Part shown: positions 18,022-28,154 of the stretch, piece by piece
How positions within the stretch are numbered: the stretch's first letter is position 1
Layout of the letters: each line of letters begins with the position of its first letter
NCBI RefSeq assembly: GCF_001190785.1
Contig: NZ_LGSS01000005.1
Coordinates: 186,001-250,000, forward strand
DNA from: Gottschalkia purinilytica
Lineage (GTDB): Bacteria; Bacillota; Clostridia; Tissierellales; Gottschalkiaceae
Length of the DNA: 64,000 nt
Reading direction: 5' to 3'
Position numbers and translations under genes: made by a program
Notes under the pieces: generated by a model
Told to the model about the DNA's origin: nothing
Database searches by the model: none
Seen by the model: the letters and a program-made list of their open reading frames with translations, nothing else

Positions 18022-19452
18022 ATGAACGATACTTATGAGAATCCATTGATAACAAGATACTCGAGCAAAGAAATGGCTAGACTATTTTCTTCAGATTCAA
18101 AATTTGGAACTTGGAGAGAACTTTGGATAGCTCTAGCAGAAGGCGAAAAAGAATTAGGATTAAATATAACGGAAGAACAAATAGATGAAATGAAATTATA
18201 CAAGGATAATATAAATTATGATATAGCTTCTCAAAAGGAAAGAGAATTTAGACATGATGTTATGGCTCATATACACGCTTACGGAGTACAATGTCCTAAA
18301 GCTATGCCTATAATTCATTTGGGAGCAACTAGTGCATATGTTCAAGACAATACTGATATTATATTAATGAAAAAAGCTCTTGAAATTTTAGAGAAAAAGT
18401 TAGTAAATTTTATGGATAAAATGTCTCGCTTCGCTATAAAGTATAAAGATTTACCTACACTGGGTTTTACTCATTTTCAACCGGCACAATTAACTACAGT
18501 TGGTAAAAGAGCTACCTTATGGCTACATGATTTATATATGGATTATGAAAACTTAGAATATACTAAATCTAATATAAAATTAAGAGGAGTTAAAGGTACA
18601 ACAGGTACTCAAGCAAGCTTTTTAAATTTATTTGACGGAGACCATGAAAAAGTAAAACAATTAGATAAAATTGTGTCTAAGAAAATGGGGTTTGATAAAA
18701 CATATCCAGTTACTGGTCAAACATATCCCAGAAAGCTAGATTCAGATGTTTTACATGTATTAAGTAGTATAGCTCAAACTCTTCATAAGATAACTAATGA
18801 TATAAGATTACTTCAACATCTTAAGGAAATAGAAGAGCCTTTTGAAAAAAATCAAATAGGATCATCTGCAATGGCATATAAAAGGAATCCAATGAGAAGT
18901 GAAAGAATAGCATCTTTAGCGAGATTAATAATTGCAAATAATTTAAATCCAGCTATGACAGCTTCAACTCAATGGTTTGAAAGGACACTGGATGACTCAG
19001 CAAATAGAAGAATAACTATACCACAAACATTCTTAGCATGTGATGCTATAATAGAAATTGCTATAAATGTATTTAGTGGCTTAGTAGTTTATGAAAATGT
19101 TATAAGAGAACATGTTAATAACGAACTTCCTTTTATGGCCACAGAGAATATTATAATGGAAGCTGTAAAAAAAGGTGGAGATCGTCAAGAACTACATGAG
19201 ATTATTAGGCAATTATCTATGGAAGCTGGTAAAGAAGTTAAAGAAAAAGGAAAAAGAAATGATCTTATAGATAGATTACTTAATAACAGTAATTTTAACC
19301 TTAGTAAAGAAGAAATACAAAATGTATTAAAGCCAGAAAACTTTGTAGGAAGAGCTCCAGAACAAGTTGTAGAATTTATAGAAGAGTGTATAAATCCTAT
19401 TTTAAGTAAATATAAAGATGTACTGGGACTAGAAATAGAGCTTAATGTGTAA
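18022..19452 (+). CDS. purB: adenylosuccinate lyase
   Basis: 476 residues. Catalyses two steps of purine synthesis (SAICAR to AICAR, adenylosuccinate to AMP). The fumarase/aspartase superfamily signature GSSAMAYKRNPMRSE is intact, as are the active-site regions RHDVMAHIHAY and TDIILMKKAL. ATG at 18022 is chosen; GGAAGGAG at 18000-18007 is rather far upstream (about 14 nt). Not linked to other pur genes in this window. Confidence 0.95.
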   Translation: MNDTYENPLITRYSSKEMARLFSSDSKFGTWRELWIALAEGEKELGLNITEEQIDEMKLYKDNINYDIASQKEREFRHDVMAHIHAYGVQCPKAMPIIHLGATSAYVQDNTDIILMKKALEILEKKLVNFMDKMSRFAIKYKDLPTLGFTHFQPAQLTTVGKRATLWLHDLYMDYENLEYTKSNIKLRGVKGTTGTQASFLNLFDGDHEKVKQLDKIVSKKMGFDKTYPVTGQTYPRKLDSDVLHVLSSIAQTLHKITNDIRLLQHLKEIEEPFEKNQIGSSAMAYKRNPMRSERIASLARLIIANNLNPAMTASTQWFERTLDDSANRRITIPQTFLACDAIIEIAINVFSGLVVYENVIREHVNNELPFMATENIIMEAVKKGGDRQELHEIIRQLSMEAGKEVKEKGKRNDLIDRLLNNSNFNLSKEEIQNVLKPENFVGRAPEQVVEFIEECINPILSKYKDVLGLEIELNV

Positions 19453-19493
19453 AGGTAATATTTAAAGATATTTATAAAATTAATATATTTTAA

Positions 19494-19539
19494 GACTCCT
19501 TTGGTAATGAGAATTTTAATTTTGCTAGAGGAGTTTTTT
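19494..19539 (+). terminator. terminator of purB
   Basis: GACTCCT and AGGAGTTTTTTA arms with a long AT-rich loop, shortly downstream of purB. Confidence 0.6.
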
Positions 19540-19764
19540 ATTGTAAATATTTATTTAATAGTATTAATTACATAAAAAATAGATTTATGGGATATATTTA
19601 TCGAAAGACTTTGAGTGTATTTTTGAATTAGTAGAATATTAGAGTGAAATATAAATAAAACTATCATACAAAATGTTATCATAAATGATAAAGAGATTTC
19701 AGTAAACTAATAAATTTTAATTTTAGTATATAATAAAATTATTTGAAGTAATAAATTATATAAA
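19540..19764. other. intergenic DNA between convergent purB and ilvE
   Basis: AT-rich. The only recognisable element is the third copy of the TTATCATAAATGATAA inverted repeat at 19676-19691. No gene seen. Confidence 0.6.
19676..19691. repeat. 16-bp inverted repeat TTATCATAAATGATAA, copy 3
   Basis: Identical to those at 1666 and 15383. Here it lies between the 3' ends of convergent genes, so a simple promoter-operator role does not explain all copies. Confidence 0.6.
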
Positions 19765-19797
19765 TATAAAAAAACTTGCTAATTCTTAGCAAGTTTT
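19765..19797 (-). terminator. terminator of ilvE
   Basis: AAACTTGCTAA and TTAGCAAGTTTT arms with seven A on the plus strand (T on the minus strand), just past the ilvE stop. Confidence 0.88.
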
Positions 19798-19812
19798 ATG
19801 ATTTTGTGAGAT

Positions 19813-20838
19813 TTATTCTACTTCTACAATCCATCCTTCTGGAGCTTCTACATCTCCGAATTGAATTCCACAAAGAGTATCGTAAAGCTTTTTAGTAACA
19901 GGACCTACTTCTGTTTCACTATAAAAAACATGAAGATTATCTTTATACTTTATACCACCTATAGGAGTTATAACTGCTGCAGTTCCACAAGCTCCCGCTT
20001 CTTTAAATTCATCTAACTTATCTATATATACATCTCTTTCTTCTACTTCCATTCCTAGATACATACTTGCTATGTTCATAAGTGAAATTCTAGTTATACT
20101 GGCAAGTATAGAAGGAGACTTTGGAGTAACGAATTTATTATCTTTAGTAATACCAAAGAAGTTAGCAGAACCTACTTCTTCTATTTTAGTATGTGTCATA
20201 GGATCAAGATAAATACAGTCAGCAAATCCTTCCTCTGAAGCTACTTTATGAGGATAGAGACTAGCAGCATAGTTTCCACCTACTTTTGCAGCTCCTGTTC
20301 CAAAAGGTGCAGCTCTATCATAGTCAGAAACTAAGAAATTAACAGGTGTAACTCCCCCCTTAAAATAAGGACCTACAGGAACACAAAATACACAGAAAAT
20401 ATATTCAGGAGCAGGTTTTACTCCAATATTATCACCAGTGCCTATTATAAATGGTCTCAGATAAAGCGTTCCACCAGTTCCATATGGAGGCACATATTCA
20501 GAATTTGCTTTTACAACTTGTATACATGCATCTATGAACTTATCTTCTGGAATTTCTGGCATCAGTAAACGATTGCAACTTCTATTTAAACGTTTAGAAT
20601 TTTGATCAGGTCTAAATAGCTGAATCTTGCCATCTTTTCTACGATAAGCTTTGAGTCCTTCAAAACATTGTTGACCATAGTGAAGTGCAGTTGAAGCTTC
20701 ACTTATGGTTAGATTATTGTCTTCAACTAACTTTCCTTCATCCCATTTTCCATCTTTCCATGTTGAAATATAGCGAAGATCTGTTTTAATGTAATCAAAT
20801 CCTAAGTTATCCCAATCGATATTTGCAGTTTTTGTCAT
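19813..20838 (-). CDS. ilvE: branched-chain amino acid aminotransferase
   Basis: 341 residues, PLP fold-type IV, class II (mitochondrial-like) length. Interconverts leucine, isoleucine and valine with their 2-oxo acids. [14 protein letters not shown] near the N-terminus, [11 protein letters not shown], the PLP Lys in [12 protein letters not shown], the [11 protein letters not shown] segment and [13 protein letters not shown] are all present. RBS GGAGAG precedes the ATG. No T-box was found upstream. Confidence 0.95.
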   Translation of the reverse strand: MTKTANIDWDNLGFDYIKTDLRYISTWKDGKWDEGKLVEDNNLTISEASTALHYGQQCFEGLKAYRRKDGKIQLFRPDQNSKRLNRSCNRLLMPEIPEDKFIDACIQVVKANSEYVPPYGTGGTLYLRPFIIGTGDNIGVKPAPEYIFCVFCVPVGPYFKGGVTPVNFLVSDYDRAAPFGTGAAKVGGNYAASLYPHKVASEEGFADCIYLDPMTHTKIEEVGSANFFGITKDNKFVTPKSPSILASITRISLMNIASMYLGMEVEERDVYIDKLDEFKEAGACGTAAVITPIGGIKYKDNLHVFYSETEVGPVTKKLYDTLCGIQFGDVEAPEGWIVEVE

Positions 20839-21265
20839 AAAAATCTCTCCAGTATATAGTAAATTTTAAAGTTTAAACTAGTAAAGAGTATATTAAAAAT
20901 TTTATTAGAACTAAAAATATTAAATTTAATATAAAGTATCAAAATAAAGAAATTATTTTATGTATAATTATAACACAATTAAAAATATTTATGAAGATAC
21001 TTAATATTAATTACTATATACTTAAATAGTTTTAAAGGGACTTAATCAGAGTCAAATAGCTGATAAAAAAATGTATCAAAAATGTATGTTACTAGAGTAA
21101 TGAAAAAAGTACGTAAAATGTTAGAAGAAAATCATTATAATAATATTAGTTTCTGATAACATACAAATGAAAAGAAAACAATCATATCTGTTTTTGATAA
21201 TATCTAGAGGAAAATTATAAAAATATTTACTATATTATAAAAGATTATTATTAAGTTGTAGCTTA
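20839..21265. other. 427-bp AT-rich intergenic region
   Basis: Lies upstream of ilvE and should hold its promoter. A stretch near 21140-21210 (TTTCTGATAACATAC) faintly recalls the GATAACATA repeat at 1.5 kb. No gene or convincing structure seen. Confidence 0.5.
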
Positions 21266-21270
21266 ATAAT

Positions 21271-21312
21271 AAATCTCCTTATGATTTACATAAGGAGATT
21301 TTCTATTTTTTA
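21271..21312. terminator. bidirectional hairpin after the DNRLRE/collagen gene
   Basis: AATCTCCTTAT and ATAAGGAGATT arms; T-rich on the right (plus) and A-rich on the left (minus). Confidence 0.75.
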
Positions 21313-21353
21313 TTACTAATTCAATACTAAAATTTTGGTGAATTTATTTTATA

Positions 21354-22475
21354 TTAAACAATTTTAGTTATAGTTATAGCAGCTGAGTTAGTGTTTACTA
21401 AACCAAGAGTTAATATACCTGTAGTGAATAGTGTTAGTTGTGCCCCAGTATTAGCTTGGAATATTGCTTGACCTACGATATTTGATTCAGCGGATAATCC
21501 TACAGAAATAAATGATTGAGAACCAGGTATAACAGTTCCATTTAATCTTAACTGTATAGTAGTAAGGAGAGATACTCCTGTTCCTAAATACAGGTTATAG
21601 TCAACTTGATATACACCAGTTTCAGTTAATGTTATAATATCTCCAGTTCCATTTATGTTGATGTTAGCAGTACTAACATCAACATTCGGAAAGGTTATAT
21701 TTGCCCCTAGCACACTGGCATTTACAAATTGTGATGTGTTGGCAAAGAAGCCATATCCACTTATAGGTTCAGTTGATCCAGTAGGTCCAATAGCACCTTG
21801 AGGACCAATATTACCCTGAGATCCAGTAACACCAGTAGGTCCCGTAATTCCCCTGGCACCTTGGGGACCAGTGGCCCCAGTAGCTCCAGTCAGACCAGTC
21901 GAGCCGGTAGGGCCAGTTGGACAAACACATGAACAAGCTATAGATGAAATATACGGAGAATTTCTTCCATTAACAGATGAAAATTTAGCTATAGATGAAT
22001 ATGTACTAGAAGATAAGTTATTATTAGATTCCCCACCTTTAATGGTTATACCAAAGTTTGGATCAGGACTATTTATCCATTCTATAACGAGATCAGTTAT
22101 ATTAAATTCATTATATTTTTTTAAACTTGAATTATCGAGTTTAAATTCTATTTGTGTTTCTATAAAGTTTGGAGCGTCATTCCAAGTTACAGTTAAAGCA
22201 TCGAAGTTTTCTGTATTTTTGTATATAGATATAACGTTGTTTATACATTGGTATTTTACTTCTTCAACATATAAATATAAAAATATTTTTTCAAAATTGA
22301 AGGGTATTTTACTTATATCAAATTTAATTAATGTTCTATAAATGTTACGTTTATAACAATCTATATTACTCGAACCAGTAGATATAGTTTTAGAATTACC
22401 AAAATTAGTTTCGGGCTGAAAACTAGATATATATGAAGATGAACTAGCATATATAATTACATTATTTTTAAGTCT
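21354..22475 (-). CDS. DNRLRE domain - collagen-like - BclA-type C-terminal protein, no canonical start
   Basis: The minus frame is open from the stop at 22476-22478 to the TAA at 21354 (373 codons) but holds no ATG, GTG or TTG until near 21713. Translation shows a DNRLRE domain first ([51 protein letters not shown]), then [10 protein letters not shown], a short collagen-like G-X-Y tract of about 50 residues, and a C1q/BclA-like beta domain (about 120 residues). An out-of-frame ATG at 22462 is directly followed by TAA; a 1-nt loss would explain the missing start. Either an AUU/AUA start or a recent pseudogene. Probable spore-surface fibre protein. Confidence 0.65.
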   Translation of the reverse strand, partial: RLKNNVIIYASSSSYISSFQPETNFGNSKTISTGSSNIDCYKRNIYRTLIKFDISKIPFNFEKIFLYLYVEEVKYQCINNVISIYKNTENFDALTVTWNDAPNFIETQIEFKLDNSSLKKYNEFNITDLVIEWINSPDPNFGITIKGGESNNNLSSSTYSSIAKFSSVNGRNSPYISSIACSCVCPTGPTGSTGLTGATGATGPQGARGITGPTGVTGSQGNIGPQGAIGPTGSTEPISGYGFFANTSQFVNASVLGANITFPNVDVSTANININGTGDIITLTETGVYQVDYNLYLGTGVSLLTTIQLRLNGTVIPGSQSFISVGLSAESNIVGQAIFQANTGAQLTLFTTGILTLGLVNTNSAAITITKIV

Positions 22476-22516
22476 TTAAAAGATTGTCTTATAGTTATGA
22501 CAATATATAATATGAG

Positions 22517-22534
22517 CTTTAAACAAAAGTGGAA
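22517..22534. repeat. upstream repeat of collagen/glycosyltransferase modules, copy in module 1
   Basis: CTTTAAACAAAAGTGGAA, matching two copies of TTTTAAAGAAAAGTGGAA in module 2 (24862, 24977). Similarity extends over about 55 bp including ATAATATGA before it and TTTTAAAGACATA after it. Confidence 0.6.
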
Positions 22535-22595
22535 CAAGTTTTTTAAAGACATACTGTATAATAACCTAAGACACTTCGGGAGTGAGATATTTAAA

Positions 22596-22850
22596 AGATA
22601 TACATAAGTTTGTATATGATATAAAAAATGAGGTAATATTATACGAGGTAATAGAATTATTTTAAAGATAGTAAATGAAATAATAGTTGTATATATAATA
22701 TCCTAATTATTCAAGAAAAAGTCGAGCATTATAGTGTAAAAGCATATAAATTAGAATGGGTAGACAAGTTTCCACAATTTGGAAATCATTTGTTTTGCAA
22801 GTTTATTAAAGACTATATATTATAGTTATACAAAACAGATGATAGAATAC
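22596..22850 (+). pseudogene. decayed glycosyltransferase, paralogue of the gene at 25057
   Basis: The DNA and broken translation track the first 80 codons of the intact glycosyltransferase: ISLCMI, a segment matching KDIVDEIIIVDT, EKVEHYSVKAYKLEWVDKF against EKVKQYGAKVYEFEWVDDF, and the region of KATKDYILWLDADD. The start codon is lost and there are stops and indels. Upstream DNA also matches that of the intact copy. Confidence 0.7.
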
Positions 22851-23079
22851 AAATTTTATTGCAAAAGATATATTTTATTATATAAATATGTTGCATTACA
22901 CAATTATAAAAATGTTTTAGTAAATTCAGGAAACAAAATATGTAAAAAGTATACATTATAAAGATATTTAGAATTGACTTTTATAAAGATCTAAACTGTA
23001 ATATTGAAGACATTATTACTTGCATAAAATACAAGACTTTAAAATAGAATTTTATCTTAATAAAAATTTTTGACAATAT
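22851..23079. other. AT-rich intergenic DNA
   Basis: Follows the glycosyltransferase remnant. May contain further eroded parts of it, but nothing can be aligned by eye. Confidence 0.4.
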
Positions 23080-23106
23080 AAAGGCTGTCGATTATCGACA
23101 GCCTTT
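23080..23106. terminator. terminator of the bclA-like gene
   Basis: Perfect inverted repeat AAAGGCTGTCGAT / ATCGACAGCCTTT with a T-rich flank on the minus strand. Confidence 0.88.
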
Positions 23107-23113
23107 ATATCAA

Positions 23114-24796
<1,683 letters not shown>

Positions 24797-25056
24797 ATTG
24801 ATTCACTCCTAATTTTTTACTATTTGATGTGTCCTAGATATAAGACAAACATGATATAAATTTTTAAAGAAAAGTGGAATGATTATTTAAAGAATATTTG
24901 ATTTCAATTGAATTAGATTATTATGCTTAAAAAGTTTTGAGCTTGTCTAGTATCTGTGACAATAACATAATATGAATTTTAAAGAAAAGTGGAACCATTA
25001 TTTTAAAAAACATATCATATACTATACCCGAGAAATTTCTGTAATGAGGTGTTTAA
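24797..25056. promoter_or_regulatory. shared divergent promoter region of bclA-like and glycosyltransferase genes
   Basis: Contains two copies of TTTTAAAGAAAAGTGGAA (24862-24879 and 24977-24994) within a longer direct repeat of about 55 bp. The same element lies in front of the decayed glycosyltransferase at 22517. A common sporulation regulator or sigma factor site is likely, but I cannot assign a consensus. Confidence 0.5.
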
Positions 25057-26154
25057 ATGATATCTATAAGTTTGTGTATGATAGTAAAGAATGAAGAAGA
25101 TGTTATTACTAGATGTTTAGACTCTGTAAAAGATATAGTAGATGAAATAATAATAGTAGATACAGGTTCTAATGATTCAACTGTAGAAAAGGTTAAACAA
25201 TATGGTGCGAAGGTATATGAATTTGAATGGGTAGATGACTTTGCAAAGGCGAGAAATTATTCATTTAGTAAAGCTACTAAAGATTATATATTATGGTTAG
25301 ATGCAGATGATGTTATGCGTCCTGATGACGTTGAAAAATTTAAGGAGTTAAAGTCAAATCTAGATAGATCTGTAGATTCTGTAACAATGAAATATATTTT
25401 AGGACTAGATGAAAACAATAATGCTACTAGTTCTTTAAGAAGGAATAGATTGGTAAAAAGAGAAAAGAATTTTATATGGATAGGGAAAATACACGAGTAT
25501 TTGAATGTTTATGGAAATATTCGCAATTGTGATATATCGGTGGTTCATATGAAAAATAAGCCACATACAGATAGAAACTTGAAAATATTCAAAAAAATGA
25601 TAGAAGAAAAAGTACCTTTTAGTACAAGAGATATATTTTACTACGCAAACGAGCTATATTACAATGATTATAAAGAAGAAGCTTCAATTCAATATAAGAA
25701 ATTTTTGGACACTAATGATGGTTGGGTAGAAGATATAAAAACTGCATGTAGTAATTTATCTGAATATTATTATAGTATAGGTGACAAAGAAAATGAGTTG
25801 AAATATATATTCAAATCATTTGAATATGATGTTCCTAGATCTGATTTTTGTTGTAGATTGGGATATAAGTTCTTAAATGAGAATAATATAAATTCAGCTA
25901 TATTTTGGTATCTGTCAGCAATTAGTAATAAGCCTAGTGAAGATAACCTTGGCCTAGTTAGCCATCACACATACACTTGGTTACCTCTTTTACAACTTTG
26001 TGTATGTTATTCAAAAATAAATAAATTTGAAGAAGCTAATATTTTTAATGAAAAAGCAGCGAAATATGTACCAGACCATCCTTCTGTAAAACACAATCGA
26101 GAATTTTTAAAAGGAAAATTAAAAGAGTTAGAAGAATCAAACAATCAAAACTAA
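25057..26154 (+). CDS. family 2 glycosyltransferase with TPR-like C-terminus
   Basis: 365 residues. The N-terminal GT-A domain has SLCMIVKNEEDVITRCLDSV, EIIIVDTGSNDST and the metal-binding LWLDADDV motif near residue 90. The C-terminal 180 residues are helical repeats with aromatic residues, as in SgtA-type spore glycosyltransferases. It probably adds the first sugar to threonines of the neighbouring collagen-like protein, inferred from the divergent pairing and the C. difficile sgtA-bclA3 precedent. RBS GAGGTG, ATG start. No membrane segment. Confidence 0.88.
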   Translation: MISISLCMIVKNEEDVITRCLDSVKDIVDEIIIVDTGSNDSTVEKVKQYGAKVYEFEWVDDFAKARNYSFSKATKDYILWLDADDVMRPDDVEKFKELKSNLDRSVDSVTMKYILGLDENNNATSSLRRNRLVKREKNFIWIGKIHEYLNVYGNIRNCDISVVHMKNKPHTDRNLKIFKKMIEEKVPFSTRDIFYYANELYYNDYKEEASIQYKKFLDTNDGWVEDIKTACSNLSEYYYSIGDKENELKYIFKSFEYDVPRSDFCCRLGYKFLNENNINSAIFWYLSAISNKPSEDNLGLVSHHTYTWLPLLQLCVCYSKINKFEEANIFNEKAAKYVPDHPSVKHNREFLKGKLKELEESNNQN

Positions 26155-26310
26155 TATTATTAGTAAATGTTAAAATTTATAGTAGAAAATATCGTCTCTT
26201 AAATATATTTATATTGAAGAAACTGTAGAGTTGTTTACTATTTGATAAAGTATCTTAAAAACATAATAAGTTATATATTAAGAGATAAAAGGAAAGGTTC
26301 GGAAAGACAA

Positions 26311-26620
26311 ATGAAGATCTATAATAAATTAGTCAGAGATAAAATACCTGAGATAATAGAAAAAAGGTGGTAAAAAGTTCGAAATAGAAATAGTTTCAGG
26401 AACAGAATATCTTTCATTCTTAGAAGAAAAATTAATAGAAGAAGTAGATGAATTTAATAAAGATGAAAATTTGGAAGAATTAGCAGATATTTTAGAAGTA
26501 GTGTATGCATTAACTGAAAATTTAGGACATACAATAGATGATTTATTGAAAAAAAGAGAAGAAAAGAAAAATCAACGGGGTGGTTTTAAGAAGAGAGTAG
26601 TATTGAAAAATGTATATTAG
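26311..26620 (+). pseudogene. MazG-like nucleotide pyrophosphohydrolase, single frameshift
   Basis: Starts MKIYNKLVRDKIPEIIEK with an RBS, then stops at RW-TGA/TAA because of one extra A in a run of six (near 26363). Removing it restores EKGGKKFEIEIVSGTEY, EEVDEFNKDENLEELADILEV and RGGFKKRVVL, a full protein of about 102 residues. The family hydrolyses non-canonical or phosphoribosyl nucleotides (house-cleaning role inferred). Whether the extra base is real or a sequencing error cannot be told here. Confidence 0.75.
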
Positions 26621-26640
26621 AGACTATAGAATTATATTAA

Positions 26641-26674
26641 AAAAGAATCTTTAATTAATTAAAGATTCTTTTTT
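26641..26674 (+). terminator. terminator after the MazG-like gene
   Basis: AAAAGAATCTTTAATT and AATTAAAGATTCTTTT arms with trailing T. Confidence 0.85.
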
Positions 26675-26767
26675 AATTATGAGGATAGTAAATTAATAAA
26701 TATATAATATTGTTTTAATGAAACTCAAATTTAGATATAATACTATATAAAAGAAAGGATGGTTATT

Positions 26768-27514
26768 ATGAGAAAATATAATAGGGCATTTATAATTATG
26801 ATTATTATGTGTCTAATTTCTATTTTATCAGGCTGTACGAATATAGGAGCTGAAGGGACACTAAAAGCTAAAGTAAATATAAATGGCACGGTAGATTTAA
26901 ACTTAGATATATTAGCTAATAAAAAATCTTTCGGTTTTCTTAATGATAATAATAATCCTATATATATTATAAAAGATAAGCTGGAAGAAAAGGGATTTAA
27001 GGTAAGTAACTTAGTAAGAGAAGAAAAGATGGGTATTCATGCTACTAAACATGTAGAAAATGTAAAGCAGGAATTATCTTTGTTTAAGAATATGGAAGTA
27101 TTTGCAAGCGAAAACAGTAATAACAAGAAGAATGAAATGTTTAGGGTAGAAAAGGGGTGGTTTAAAACTAAATATACTTTAGATGCTAATATTAATGTTA
27201 CAGAAAATATACGTTCTAATGGACTAGAAGAAATATTGATAAATTCTATATTATCTGACGTAAAGTTAAAACTAATATTAGATTTGCCTATAAAGCCTAG
27301 TGAACATAATGCGTCTATAGTTAAACAAGACGGAAAAGTACTAGAATGGGATATAGTTCCTACTACAAACAATAAGGTATTAATGAAAGCAGAGTCCTTG
27401 AATGTTGTTAACACTGTTATAGCGATAGTTTCATTTGTAATACTATTCATAGTGTTGTTCTTTTTATTTAAAAAAATGCTACATATACTATTCGGGAATA
27501 ATATGAAAAATTAA
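26768..27514 (+). CDS. membrane-anchored lipoprotein (DUF3153/LppM-like)
   Basis: 248 residues. Signal peptide with lipobox ISILSGC near residue 23, an extracytoplasmic domain of about 185 residues starting GTLKAKVNINGTVDLNLDI, and a C-terminal membrane segment (VIAIVSFVILFIVLFFLF) with a short Lys/Asn tail. The opening of the mature domain resembles the DUF3153/LppM family. Function is unknown. ATG at 26768 chosen because GAAAGGATGG lies upstream. Stands alone. Confidence 0.7.
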   Translation: MRKYNRAFIIMIIMCLISILSGCTNIGAEGTLKAKVNINGTVDLNLDILANKKSFGFLNDNNNPIYIIKDKLEEKGFKVSNLVREEKMGIHATKHVENVKQELSLFKNMEVFASENSNNKKNEMFRVEKGWFKTKYTLDANINVTENIRSNGLEEILINSILSDVKLKLILDLPIKPSEHNASIVKQDGKVLEWDIVPTTNNKVLMKAESLNVVNTVIAIVSFVILFIVLFFLFKKMLHILFGNNMKN

Positions 27515-27524
27515 AATGGAATAT

Positions 27525-28107
27525 TTATGTGTTCTTTTTAAATATATTGTATACATCAAGAAAACGTTGAGCTTCTAAGTAATCTCCTTTTTTATTATAT
27601 ATATTTAGAAATTAAATAATAGACATAAGGATTAGAAGGATCTATCGATAGAGATTTTTTTAATAGTTCTAGAGCTGTATCTACATCATTTTTATTAATT
27701 TTCTCTTCAGCTAATTTTAATAGGTTGGTAGATTCTTTGTTGTGCTCAACAGAGTTTGAAATTTTCTTTAAAGTTTGTTTAATTCTGTTTGTAGTAAAAG
27801 GTTTTTGCAAGTATGCGACAGCTCACATTTGTGTACATTCTATTGCATTTTTTATAGTTGGAAAAGCTGTTATTATAACTACAGGAGTTTGAACACCTTG
27901 TTCTCTAATTTTTCTTAATACTTCTGTACCACTAATTTTAGGCATTTTTATATCTAAAAAAGCTAAATCAAAAATCTGATTTTCAAATATCTCTAGAGCC
28001 TTTTCTCCGTTTTCTACACTTGTTACTTCAAATCCTTCATGTTTAAGACATGTGGTTAATAAGTTTCTAATATTCTTCGTATCATCTGCAACTAACACTT
28101 TTTTCAT
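27525..28107 (-). pseudogene. response regulator with C-terminal TPR, broken by a stop and a frameshift
   Basis: The receiver domain begins MKKVLVADDTKNIRNLL with phospho-Asp in FLDIKMPKISG and the Thr in VIITAFPT. After AIECTQM a TGA (27829-27831 region) replaces a likely GGA; the frame then continues AVAYLQKPF with the conserved Lys-Pro, a linker and a TPR (ALELLKKSLSIDPSNPYVYYLISKY). There a 2-nt loss in a TA run creates a second stop, after which KGDYLEAQRFLDVYNIFK is readable in another frame. RBS GAAGGGAG is intact. It follows the histidine kinase gene by 47 bp. Confidence 0.8.
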
Positions 28108-28154
28108 AAGATTACTCCCTTCAAATATTATTAGAAAAAATAAAAAATGTTTAA

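Noticed and set aside
27820-27840. In-frame TGA in the response regulator as selenocysteine
   Set aside because: The position aligns with a glycine before a hydrophobic strand, no SECIS-like hairpin follows, and a second frameshift lies downstream.
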